A DNA stretch of 64,000 bases from Scleromitrula shiraiana (Eukaryota > Ascomycota > Leotiomycetes > Helotiales > Sclerotiniaceae): assembly GCA_028455995.1 (NCBI GenBank), contig JABELC010000001.1:2282501-2346500 (forward strand), in the 5' to 3' direction. The position numbers and the translations under genes were made by a program. The notes under the pieces are model-generated. The model saw only the letters and a program-made list of their open reading frames with translations. It was not told the origin of the DNA and did no database searches. How positions within the stretch are numbered: position 1 is the first letter of the stretch; each line of letters starts with the position of its first letter. Positions 11,999 through 22,035 of this stretch are shown here, one piece after another.

Positions 11999-13252
11999 TC
12001 AGATGGTATAATTTTGTAGGCCATTAGTGATCTTAGGCCAAACAACTGCCTTCTCCAAAGCTTGTAGAACATCCGCCTTCAAATCCTCGGCATCCTCAAC
12101 TCCACAACTGATGCGCACCAAATCATCATAGACACCAATGGCTTCACGATGAGCTCTGGGTATTCCGGCATGTGTCATGCTACTTGGAACTTCAACCAAA
12201 CTCTCTACACCTCCGAGACTTTCGGCCAAGGTGAAAATATTGGTCGTTTGACAAAATCTTTCAGCAGCTGCGGATCCTCCCTTGATACGGAATGAAAGCA
12301 TACCGCCTCCCATACCATTCCTGTGTTGTTTGATGGCAATTGCGCGATGGGGGTGGGATTTTAAACCGGGGTAGTTCACGGCGATAACATGGGGTGAGGC
12401 CTCAAGAGCATGAGCTACTAATGTTGCGTTTGTTGTAGCTTCCCTGGCTCGAAGATGTAACGTTTTCAATCCACGATGAGCGAGCCAACTATCGAATGCC
12501 GAGGGAATTGCACCAATTGCATTTTGTAAAAATGTTAATCTCTCCTTCATAGAATCGGAATTGAAAGCTGCAACTCCCATCACTACATCTGAATGGCCAT
12601 TGATATATTTGGTGACCGAATGAACGACGATATCAGCACCATGATCCAACGGGTTCTGAACATATGGACTCAAAAATGTATTATCAACCACAACCATTAT
12701 ACCATGTTCATGCGCTGCTGTTGCGACGGCTCTGATATCCACAAGTCGGAGAGTGGGGTTGCTTGGGGTTTCAATCCAAATGAGCTTCGTTTCGGGTGTG
12801 ATATGATCCACTACATCGACTTCAATCTCCGGTGTAAAAGTGACCTTCACCCCGTGTGCTTTAGCTACTTGTGTAAAATATCTATGCGTTCCACCATATA
12901 CATCGGAGACCGAGATAACATGGGAACCCGCAGCCAATGATTGCAAGATAGTAGCAGTAGTAGCGGAGCCGGAAGAGAAAGCCAGTGCATATTTTGCGTG
13001 TTCGAGAGCAGCAACTGCTTTTTCAAAGTTATCGCGATTGGGGTTGGAACTTCTGCTATATTCGTATGCTCCGACTGGTTTTCCGACCGCGGTTTGTGCA
13101 AAGGTTGTGGAGAGGGAGATGGATTCAATTACGGCGCCGGTTACGGGATCATGTGGAGATCCAGCGTGAACTGCTAAAGTACCAAAACGATGGACTGGAG
13201 ATGGTGCTCTTGGTGGAGTTTCAATAGGATGATCTGCGCTGGGGAATGTCAT
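11999..13252 (-). CDS. CYS3: Cystathionine gamma-lyase (PLP enzyme, reverse transsulfuration)
   Basis: Splits cystathionine to cysteine, 2-oxobutyrate and ammonia in the cytosol. The ORF is intronless and full length at 417 aa. Cys/Met-metabolism PLP motifs are clear: FGTLAVHAGSPHDPVTGAV at the N-terminus, SGSATTATILQSL, DVYGGTHRYF, WIETPSNPTLRLVDI, VVVDNTFLSPY, and the PLP-lysine site HSVTKYINGHSDVVMG. SLGGVESLVEVPSSMTHAGI closes the active site, and the end RISCGVEDAEDLKADVLQAL is typical. Glu after the SLGGVES block and the overall length favour gamma-lyase over cystathionine gamma-synthase. The upstream 1.2-kb spacer is shared with the divergent Zn2Cys6 gene. Confidence 0.93.
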   Translation of the reverse strand: MTFPSADHPIETPPRAPSPVHRFGTLAVHAGSPHDPVTGAVIESISLSTTFAQTAVGKPVGAYEYSRSSNPNRDNFEKAVAALEHAKYALAFSSGSATTATILQSLAAGSHVISVSDVYGGTHRYFTQVAKAHGVKVTFTPEIEVDVVDHITPETKLIWIETPSNPTLRLVDIRAVATAAHEHGIMVVVDNTFLSPYVQNPLDHGADIVVHSVTKYINGHSDVVMGVAAFNSDSMKERLTFLQNAIGAIPSAFDSWLAHRGLKTLHLRAREATTNATLVAHALEASPHVIAVNYPGLKSHPHRAIAIKQHRNGMGGGMLSFRIKGGSAAAERFCQTTNIFTLAESLGGVESLVEVPSSMTHAGIPRAHREAIGVYDDLVRISCGVEDAEDLKADVLQALEKAVVWPKITNGLQNYTI

Positions 13253-14457
13253 TTTGAAGGTTGATGAGGGTGGATTAACGAGGGGTAGTTGGAGTGATAA
13301 GTGATTGAGCGCGGGGTAAACTATCGATATGATTACCGCTTAACAATGAACACCTTTGATATGGATATGGATAAGACTTCAAATGATTTGTTTGTATTGA
13401 AGAAAAAGAATTGAAGGGGAAATTTCCAAGTTATTATCTTGGTAATATTTGGTGTATTGGTAACAGGAAGGTCTATTGTACTTTTTAGAAATATGTAATA
13501 AAATAAAATAAAATAAAATCTGATGGAATACTCGAGTGCTTCCGTAATATGTTAGGTTGTTAGGTGAATGTGATGGGGGATGGATTTATGCTATGTGAAC
13601 ACAGGTGAGTCGTGGAGATGTTGAACTATTGGTTATGTTAACGGTGTTGACAACAAAGAAGCGGTGATAAATAAATATAAATATAAATATGAATAAAATA
13701 TAAATACGGAAGTAATAAGTAATGATGGAAATGATGGAATTTGAGCACGCAATTCATATCAAATAAAAAAGGGTTTATGGCTATAGGATTTAGGTGATTT
13801 CAAATCAGATTACTTCCGTACATAGGTATTTGATTACATAATACATATAAAGTAACTGCTTAGGTAGTAATAATAATAATTAGTAAGTAGTGTACGGTCA
13901 CCAACCAAAAAGTAATGAAAAGACTCATCAGCTATATTATTGAGAAAGTGAGTATAAGTGAGTAAGTGATACTGTATAAGTGAGTAAGTGAGTAAGTGAT
14001 GAGAAGTTTCCTATTTTGTGGTTGCAATTGATCATTTGATGGATCTCTTCCCTCTTCCCTCTGCTCAAGCCTCCCAAGCCTCTCAAACCTCCCAAGCCTC
14101 CACCTCCATAAAATACTTCTGTCCAATTCCAGCAAATTCAGCTTCTCTCGGAGCGGATGAGCACAATTCCGATATGCTTACTAAGTTAAATGTTACAATA
14201 ACTACAGCAAAGAATAGTAAATAATGACACCGGCGGCGGTACATCTCATTTGCATGACAAGAGAACCTCGGAATTTCATGCCTCAAACTGGTTTGGTCCC
14301 CAATTGCATTTCTACACCAATTTCTCGAGTTGGATTCGTCAATCTATCCTGATGTTGTTATAACGCCAATATGAACATCTACAAACCCTTCATTTAGCCC
14401 TCTCGAACTCTTTAATATAATTTATAATTTTCTTTGCGCATTTCATAAGAGAACACG
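13253..14457. other. Divergent spacer CYS3 / Zn2Cys6 gene, low complexity
   Basis: About 1.2 kb. It contains several AT-rich microsatellite tracts: AAAAT repeats at about 13495-13519, TAAATA-type repeats at about 13668-13705, and GAGTAAGT repeats at about 13951-13999. I see no gene; short ORFs here are in low-complexity DNA. Confidence 0.55.
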
Positions 14458-16179
14458 ATGCCCCCAAGGAGGTCGCATAAGAAGTCTAAAGCTGGCTGTC
14501 AAAGATGTAAACAGAGAAAGATTAAGGTAATTCTGATATATCACCTACCCCATGAAAAATACTGATTTTTCTTAGTGTTAGTGTCATTCTCTCTAATTGA
14601 ATTAAATATCGCCGCCTGCTCCTATTTTCACCGATATGCTCGCGACAAACAACAGAAATTAACTAATTTTTGCTCATCTTAGGTGATGAGGTTCATCCTG
14701 AGTGTGGAGGTTGCAAGAAGCATGGTATGTATATGTTCACCTAAGAGCCCGAATCATATTAACAAATAAATAGGAGTTTCATGTGACTTCGGTGATACCT
14801 CCTTATCTCCCGGTTCACCAGTTGTTCACACTCCCTCCTTGGTACATCAACCAAGTACCGACGAGTCTATCGCACCAAACCAGATGCAGTCCCCTGCCTC
14901 TACCAGCTCATCAATAGTTCCATTCTATCGGTCACCAAGCGGTATGGTTAGAAGCTATTCTCCATCAACACATGACCGCTCCCTTGAGTTAAAATTAATG
15001 CATCACTATACTACGTGAGTATATCCATCTCTTCGCAACATGCGACAACTAATCAATTGTAGACTTACGGCGAAAACTTTATCAAATGATTCAAGCCAGC
15101 AAATTGCCTGGTCTATCGATATACCCTCAATTGCTTACGATTGTCCATATTTGATGGACGCTATCCTTTCTGTCTCTTCTTTACATCGTGAGTAAAGCCA
15201 GTCATTTTACTTCATTTCGAATCTCACGTGAATAATCTATCATTTCTATTCCAGACTGAATTGCAGTTTTGTCAGCTCGCAATCTTTATAAAAGGGCAAA
15301 TACTGACAGTCCGATATTCTAGTTCGTTCCTCGCACCCAAACGATCGAAGTCTTATACGCGCTTCACATGCTTATATGGCTTCTGCGATCTCGAAGTATT
15401 CTTCTGAATTAATAAATCGAGGCGCTTTAGAATCTAACGCAGAAGCACTTTTCTCGACTGCTGCTCTTGTCGCTTTCCAAGCATCAGCATCACGTCGTTT
15501 TGAGGTTGATACCGAGAACTATTCTCTTCCTCTCTCGTGGTTTCACTCGTTTCAAGGCGTTAAAACTATTGTTATATCTTCTTGGAAATGGCTTCGACAT
15601 TCTCAGCGGATCTTTCCTATTATCAATGGCCAACCACCATTAGTACTGGATCTTGATCCAGAACATCGAAGTTACTTTGCTTATCTGCTAGAAGGCATAG
15701 GTGAAACACCAAGTGATACTTCATTGGATGCAGAAACTCGTCGAGCATACGAACATGGGGTTGCCATGCTTAACTGGGCGCATCAAAAGCCGGAACGAGC
15801 CAGAATACTTGGATTTGCGGCTACAGTATCGCGTCGCTTCATTGATCTTATGGCCCAAAAGGATCCACGCATTTTAGTGATTACAGCCTGTTTCTTCGCC
15901 ATGACTAAAATTGTCGATGATATATGGTGGCTTCAAGGAGTTGCCCAGAAAGAAGTCATGGGAATTTTTGGTTTATTACCTGAAGAGTGGTGGCCAAAGA
16001 TGGAGTGGCCTTTAAGAATCATACACCATCAAGGAGAAATTGACGAAGAAACGTGGGGTGTGTGTTGGCATTCAGAAGGAAATCCGAAGCCTGAAGAAGG
16101 ATTTAATGGCACACTCGTTTCACATATTGATATGCTGGCACATTTTCTTCTAAACAATACTGTACCACCACCGGACTGA
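14458..16179 (+). CDS. Zn2Cys6 transcription factor with Upc2-like fungal-specific domain
   Basis: Predicted nuclear DNA-binding regulator, 444 aa. Exons are 14458-14526, the single base 14576, 14683-14724, 14774-15014, 15063-15187 and 15323-16179 (total 1335 nt). The zinc cluster is KSKAGCQRCKQRKIK, then CDEVHPECGG and CKKHGVSCDF: spacing C-2-C-6-C-6-C-2-C-6-C, complete only if the T at 14576 is an exon. A Pro/Ser-rich linker follows. Then comes the fungal-specific region LKLMHHYTTLTAKTLSND, YLMDAILSVSSLHLRSSHPN, typical of the Upc2/sterol-regulator-like C6 group. No target can be inferred. The 5' intron structure is the unusual feature; see findings. Confidence 0.82.
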
Positions 16180-17073
16180 AAGAAGAGAGACGGAAAAAAG
16201 AGGGCTGTCAAAGATTGCTCACGTTTATGGATATTGCAGAAAGGAGAAGATTCATTACAAATCTAAAGATTTTAGCGAGGGGGCGTTTATTACGGATCAT
16301 ACGGATCCTAGGGCACAGCAAACTTTCTCCAAGAAAGGGTTACGGTGGAAGGGAAGATGGAGAAATCGATGAATGCGTCCGGCCAGGGAGATAGAGCTAT
16401 ATTTAGTTTGACACCAGCTGAAAGGGGACCGTCGTTTTACACAAAAAGTATTCATATATCATTTAATTTCCTGTATAATACCAATATTGATTTCAATTTC
16501 AAAGGGTTTGAGGCGGAAATTCCATATTTTTGATGGAGTATTGTTTTAGTACTTTTAGGGGCGTGTTCTGCCCGGTTCGCTAATTCGGCCGACTCGTCAA
16601 TTATAGCGTATCTTACAATAGCAGCTGACATCAATCGATACTCGTAGAAACTCGTCAGCAACGACACAACATGAGCTGAAGATGACGTTTTCCCTTCCTT
16701 CCCTTTCCATCTTGCAATCCAGCTTGCTTTCAATTCCCTACGGGTCCGAGGTAATGCATTGCAAGTGAATGAAATAGAAGACCCGAAGATGAACTAGATT
16801 TCGATTGAACGGAACGCGTGGTTTGCTCCACTGCCAAGGAAGGCACTTGTAGGTTACTTTACGTGTGAGTCTTTTGGTACGCATGGCACGGTATGTAGGA
16901 GTTGAGGGCGGGAGTTGAGGGATACGTATGTATTGTATGATGGATGGATAGATGGATGGATGGGCTTGTGTTAAGGTCATTACACTTGTCGTGGTGTTGG
17001 AAGAGGAGTGGGTGGATGGATGATGGTAGTTGGAGAGGGGAAGGAAGGGGGTGGTTTAGGGGACGGGTGAGTG

Positions 17074-17081
17074 TATATATA
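17074..17081 (+). promoter_or_regulatory. TATA box of the Gly-rich small protein gene
   Basis: The sequence GTGTATATATAGG is 176 bp upstream of the ATG at 17257. A canonical TATA box is rare in this window and suggests a strongly or conditionally expressed gene. Confidence 0.5.
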
Positions 17082-17210
17082 GGTTGTATTTCCTGCTGGA
17101 TTTGAATTGAATTATATTTTGTTATAACATATCTCTACGTTGGTTCCTCTTACTCTATCTTACGATCTATCTATCTATCAAATACCAAATCTCAAATCTC
17201 AAATCCCAAG

Positions 17211-17245
17211 CATCAACATCAACATCAACATCAACATCAACATCA
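17211..17245 (+). repeat. (CATCAA)n leader repeat
   Basis: Five to six copies of CATCAA/CATCAACAT lie directly upstream of the Gly-rich gene start, probably in its 5' UTR. The run ends in CATCACGTCATTGAAA before the ATG. Confidence 0.7.
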
Positions 17246-17256
17246 CGTCATTGAAA

Positions 17257-17637
17257 ATGGGACTCATTCACAAGATCGAAGAAAAGATCGCACATAAAAA
17301 CCATCACGTATGTTCCATTCCCCTATCCCTTTCCCTTCACTCTCTCCACTGCTTTCCCCTCATAACTCCACCACATATATACATACCCCCTCCCTCCAAT
17401 AGAAAAACACAAACTAACAAACCCTCCCCAAAACAGGAAGGACCACCCCAAGGAGGTTTTGGCGAACCCCAAGGTGGCCCCCAAGGTGGCTTCGGTGGCC
17501 AACAGCACATGGGAGGAGGACCAGGACAACATCACGGAGGAGGAGGACCTCAAGGGGGCTTTGGAGGACCTCAGGGAGGACCTGGGGGACCGGGTGAGCA
17601 TGGAGGAAGAGGTGGTCCTGGGGGTGGTAGATTTTGA
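17257..17637 (+). CDS. Small Gly/Gln/His-rich low-complexity protein
   Basis: Two exons joined at the intron beginning near 17308 (AAAACCATCAC|GTATGT) and ending at 17436 (AAACAG|GAAGG). The protein is about 84 aa. Residues 1-17 form a charged amphipathic start (MGLIHKIEEKIAHKNHH). The rest is a repeat of GGPQGGFGG, GGPGQHHGGGG and GGPGGPGEHGG type units ending GGGRF. Such proteins are common in ascomycetes and often stress- or starvation-induced, but I cannot assign a function. The strong TATA box and repeat-rich leader fit high expression. Gly/Pro/Gln repeats suggest an unstructured or phase-separating protein; that is inference. Confidence 0.7.
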   Translation: MGLIHKIEEKIAHKNHHVCSIPLSLSLHSLHCFPLITPPHIYIPPPSNRKTQTNKPSPKQEGPPQGGFGEPQGGPQGGFGGQQHMGGGPGQHHGGGGPQGGFGGPQGGPGGPGEHGGRGGPGGGRF

Positions 17638-18512
17638 GAGGGAGGGAAAGAGAAGGTAGAGAGAGGAGTTAGATGAATGAATTGATACCATGTGTTTGTT
17701 GAGAAAATCATGATTTTATATGCTGTGTATGTGTGAGATGGATGTTTGAGGGGTGTGGTGTTGTGGTTATGTGTGATGTAATGTAATCGAGCTGTCTAGG
17801 TTCTGAATGTCCGTTTACTAGATATACAATCATATATACATATTAATTTTGAATATTTGCATCTGATATAAACAATCAAAATGAATTAGCTTGAGTGCTG
17901 TAGGTAATACTGGGGAGTGATGCATATATCTAGGTCCATATGATGTGAGTTGAATTGAATGCCAGCGGATGGGTAGGTAGATAATAGATGGACGAATAGA
18001 ATTTTAGTGATAGTAATCCATATTCATTCAATGACTATGCATTGTTAACTTTGGTGGCCATAGTCAATAAAGCGACCATCAAACCACCACACCTGCTCTA
18101 GAAGTACATGCAGACATCCAGAAAAGTGAGTTGTGAGATAATGAAAGAAATCTCCATGCACAAATCTAATGCTTAGAACACTCATATAATGGCATAATAT
18201 AATTTAGGTGAATCTAATATCCATAAAAAGTCCTATCAACAAAATCTTACTAACCTCAACTATTAAGAAGGCAACTCATAAGCAGCTTCAGAATCAAGTT
18301 GACGCCTCGCAATGCTGTGATGCATGTTAAACCTTCTTACCCTCCCCGAAAACTCCATATCGCTAATAACAGGTACAATGCATCCATACAACCAGCCATA
18401 TATCCGTCCATTCGCATACCTTAAATATTAAAGTAATAATCAAATCCATGTTCCAATAGTCCGCCCATATTGGTCGTATCTAAAACCTTTCGGTGTCCAT
18501 AAATCCAAACAT
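17638..18512. other. Convergent intergenic region
   Basis: About 875 bp between the Gly-rich gene and SPT2, both ending here. AT-rich, no gene or clear element. Confidence 0.55.
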
Positions 18513-19584
18513 CTAACGTCGAGATTTGGCCATTGCTGCCAATCGTGCTCGCTTCTCTGCCTTCTCACGCTTGAGTCGATTCTCCTCGGCAAGTGCTTCA
18601 GCATCTTCTTGTTTCGCAATACGTTCTGCCTTTCTTTCTTCGTCCTCTACATCCCATGCTCCAGCTTCCATATCCGATGAACCATCACTACCATAACCAT
18701 CACCATCATCATCATCATCCTCAATAATATCATCCTCGTCATCTTCGTCCTCATCGGTGGCGTAATAGCGATCAAGATTCTTCTTGTCTCGGTATCTATT
18801 ATTGGTCCCATTACGAGATGCATAGGATGACGCGGGAGTTTTCGCAGTAGCCTTATCTCCACCAGATCTTGGACGAGCCGTTCCAGCATATCCAGTCGTC
18901 GCTGTAGCAGCTTTCTTGACCTTCTTCTCAACAACGCGTGTCGTTGCTTTAACATTACCAGGCTTCGCAGCAGTTTGTCCATTTTGTCCGTTTCGGGTTG
19001 GAGCCCGACCTGACTTGTTGAACTTCGAACCTGCATCTAATCCATTTCTAATACCTGTACCCTTCTGTGCCTTTGCTTTCTCGAGCTCGCGTTTGCTGGG
19101 TGCCTTCTCAATACGTTTATGCTGAATCTTTCCAACTTGACCCAAAGTAGCCTGTGCTGCTTTTCCTCTTGCCATAATCTCAGCAAACGAACCTTTCTTC
19201 GCAGGCTTTGCCGAGTCAGTAAATGGTGGTGGAGTAGGTTGGCCGTTCTTGAAGGTGGTATTAGCCGAATTGGGAGTTGGTCTTCGAGTGTTCGTATCGA
19301 TTTTCATCTTGCGCATACTTGTATCTACCACTATAGGGCGTTGTGCTTGACTAATCGGTCTCGATATTGTTGGAGTTGTCCTTTGAACCTTATCAACCGA
19401 TTTTCTGAGCTCATCGTTGGCTTTTCGTTTTGGCGGGATTGGGATAGTGGCGGTCGGCAATGTTGGACTTGGGGCTCCAGAAATCTGGGCAAGGAGATCT
19501 CCAATCTGAAAATCGAGTCAATATGCAATGTAAGTTAGATGAAACCTATAATTCAGATTTCTATACATATATACATACCGGCAT
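18513..19584 (-). CDS. SPT2: Spt2-like chromatin protein
   Basis: Predicted histone H3-H4-binding chaperone acting during transcription elongation. Exon 1 is only 19584-19579 (ATG CCG); exon 2 is 19505-18513 (total 999 nt, 332 aa). The joined start reads MPIGDLLAQISGAPSPTL, typical of fungal Spt2. The middle is basic and repetitive (KRELEKAKAQKG, KKVKKAATATTG). The conserved C-terminal SPT2 domain holds DRYYATDEDEDDEDDIIEDD, MEAGAWDVEDEERKAERIAK and a final charged helix ending ARLAAMAKSRR. A model starting at a later Met would lose the conserved first ten residues. It is divergent from RPP2. Confidence 0.85.
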
Positions 19585-20232
19585 GGTGAATGGCGTGTTC
19601 GTGCTACAGTGGGAAGAAGAAAAGGAAGACTCTAGAAAATAGTTATATAACTCAAACGCTGATCGCGTGGTTTAAAAGCCTCTTGTATTTCATCAGTACA
19701 TAAGAAAAGATTTGTATAAATGGTGGGAAAGATGGAATTCGAGGGACTGAATAACAAAACTGCGCCTCGAAGGAGATGCTTTGGTGTTAATAAAAAAGAT
19801 TGCTTGTTGTTGGGGCAATTTCAAAAGATGGAGAAGTGAGGGCAACAACTACAAGTCATAGTAACAAATCGAATCGACAAGGATTTTAACTTTCAATACA
19901 CGTGATCAAGAGAGCTATACCAAGTTAATGTTAGCTCCTTTTGGTCTGCCCACACACTTTTGAATTTTGAAATGGAATTAAAGATCCACAATCTACGAAC
20001 CACCAAATTTTTTATAACTTAAACCTCAGAACTTGAAATTTCAGTCTCCGCCTCATCTTGCGGTTAAATCGATTGATATACCTGTTCTTCTTCCAACAAA
20101 AGCAATAAATGTAAGTATCTTCATCATCGGAATCGTTTCTACACGGTTAATACCTCACTTCTCACAATTCCTTTCTCCAACTCGAATAAACTCATTTTTC
20201 TGTTACTGACATTTTTGCGCGCAGCATTCAAA
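19585..20232. promoter_or_regulatory. Divergent promoter region SPT2 / RPP2
   Basis: A 650-bp region that must hold both promoters and the RPP2 leader. A pyrimidine-rich stretch precedes the RPP2 ATG, as is common for ribosomal protein genes. No further element can be named with confidence. Confidence 0.5.
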
Positions 20233-20674
20233 ATGAAGCATCTCGCAGCATACCTTCTCCTTACCCTCGGTGGTAACACTTCCCCATCCGCCAAGGACAT
20301 CACCGCAGTTCTCGCATCCGTTGGAATTGAGGCCGACTCTGACCGTCTCGAGACCCTCATCAAGGAGCTCGAGGGCAAGGACATCAACGAGGTTAGCACG
20401 CTTGACATATAAATGGAATTATTTCGAGGCTAATATGGTATATAGTTGATCGCTGCTGGTTCCTCCAAGTTGGCATCCGTCCCATCTGGCGGTGCTGGAG
20501 GTGCTGCCCCAGCTGCTGGTGGAGCCGCCGCTGCTGGTGCTGCCGCTGCTGAGGAGAAGGTTGAGGAGAAGGCTGAGGGTATGTTCAATCATGCTAGTTT
20601 TTTGACAATGACTAACGATTTGAACAGAGAAGGAAGAGTCCGACGAGGATATGGGTTTCGGTCTTTTCGATTAA
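20233..20674 (+). CDS. RPP2: 60S acidic ribosomal protein P2
   Basis: Stalk protein of the large ribosomal subunit that recruits elongation factors. Exons are 20233-20391, 20446-20578 and 20628-20674 (112 aa). It begins MKHLAAYLLLTLGGNTSPSA, followed by the helical dimerisation domain (DRLETLIKELEGKDINELIA). An Ala/Gly hinge (GGAAAAGAAAAEEK) leads to the universal acidic tail EEKEESDEDMGFGLFD. The MKHLAAYLLL start marks it as P2 and not P1. Confidence 0.96.
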
Positions 20675-21323
20675 AGAATCAATTGACATCTACACGAAAT
20701 CTTTGCTCTCGACCTACCGGAATTTCTTATCGAGGCTTCTGGAGGGAATTGTGCGGGCTTCGCCTGTTATTTGTATGTCATGAGGTGAAATGGATCCGGT
20801 TTTAAGGATTTTCTCATGAAAGATCATATAGTCATGCAAAATAGAGCAACAAAGACGTGTTTCTTCCATCACTTACTCATCTTCGTACATATACTCGTGA
20901 AAAAGATAAAAATAAGCAGTAAAAACCAAAGTTTCATAACTTGTTCAGGTTACTTATAGTAGCTGTTGTGATTGCCTTCCTAGATGTGTGCTTGTCACTG
21001 ATGAAAATTGCTGATAGCGGCACCGCGTTTCTCTGCAATTCTCATTACCCATGATAAGATTTCTATCAAAAACATCCAATTCTAGATCTGTAACCTATTG
21101 AGAACCCCTCCAAGCCCCTGTTAATTACCCTGCAAACATTACAAACTAAAGCTAAAATGCAATAAAGATTTTGGAAGTGGTGGGTTTGAAAATTCTTGCC
21201 CTACTTTAGCGCAGAGCTTAAGCGAGCCAGATCTCAAATTCGTATTGCACTACCCTGATCGAATTTTTAAGATCCAACGACAACTCCATCTCGACAACTT
21301 TCGAAAACCAACCTACCGCAAAA
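20675..21323. promoter_or_regulatory. Spacer between RPP2 and RPS15
   Basis: About 650 bp holding the RPP2 3' end and RPS15 promoter. No gene or repeat stands out. Confidence 0.5.
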
Positions 21324-22035
21324 ATGGCCGACGAAGAATATGTGAGCAATTAATACCTTGTCCCTACATCTCATTCGCATATCAATTAAATGCGTGGTTA
21401 TTGCGAAAGAATGATAGCTAACCTCTTTGTTTTTCAATTAACTAGGATGCCCAGAAGGCTGCCGAGATCAAGGCAAAGAGAGCATTCCGCAAGTTTTCTT
21501 ACCGCGGTATCGACCTCGACCAGTATGCCTACTCCCAAGACTCTACAACATGAATATCAAAGGGGATCTCATAGAAGCTAACCCTCATATTCTGCAATCA
21601 GACTCCTCGATCTCTCCTCCGATCAACTCCGCGATGTTGTTCACGCCCGTGCCCGTCGTCGTTTCAACCGTGGATTGAAGCGCAAGCCTATGGGTCTCAT
21701 CAAGAAGCTCCGTAAGGCTAAGCAAGAGGCTAAGCCAAACGAGAAGCCTGATCTCGTCAAGACTCACTTGCGAGACATGATTGTCGTCCCAGAGATGATC
21801 GGTTCCGTCATTGGTATTTACTCTGGAAAGGAGTTCAACCAAGTCGAAATCAAGCCTGAGATGGTTGGACACTACTTGGCCGAATTCTCTATCTCTTAGT
21901 ACGTTTGCACATACACTTCATTTGCGCGAGAATCGCTCGAGATCATCTTACTAACAATTGAACAGCCGACCAGTCAAGCACGGAAGACCCGGTATCGGTG
22001 CCACTCACTCCTCCCGTTTCATTCCCCTCAAGTAA
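21324..22035 (+). CDS. RPS15: 40S ribosomal protein S15 (uS19 family)
   Basis: Small-subunit head protein near the decoding centre. Exons are 21324-21341, 21446-21522, 21602-21898 and 21966-22035 (153 aa). The joined protein reads MADEEYDAQKAAEIKAKR, FRKFSYRGIDLDQLLDLSSD, RARRRFNRGLKRKPMGLIKK, THLRDMIVVPEMIGSVIGIY, GKEFNQVEIKPEMVGHYLAE and the invariant end FSISYRPVKHGRPGIGATHS with SRFIPLK. The first exon is 18 nt. It follows RPP2 in the same direction. Confidence 0.97.

Larger units (their letters stand above)
16180..17256. other. Spacer upstream of the Gly-rich gene, with a TATA box
   Basis: About 1.1 kb with no supported gene. GGAT-type repeats lie at about 16940-16963 and CTAT repeats at 17166-17178. 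A strong TATA element sits at 17074-17081. Confidence 0.5.

Noticed and set aside
14507..14682. Single intron from 14507 to 14682 in the Zn2Cys6 gene
   Set aside because: It keeps the frame but removes one of six zinc ligands and the basic KQRKIK contact residues, so the microexon model is preferred.
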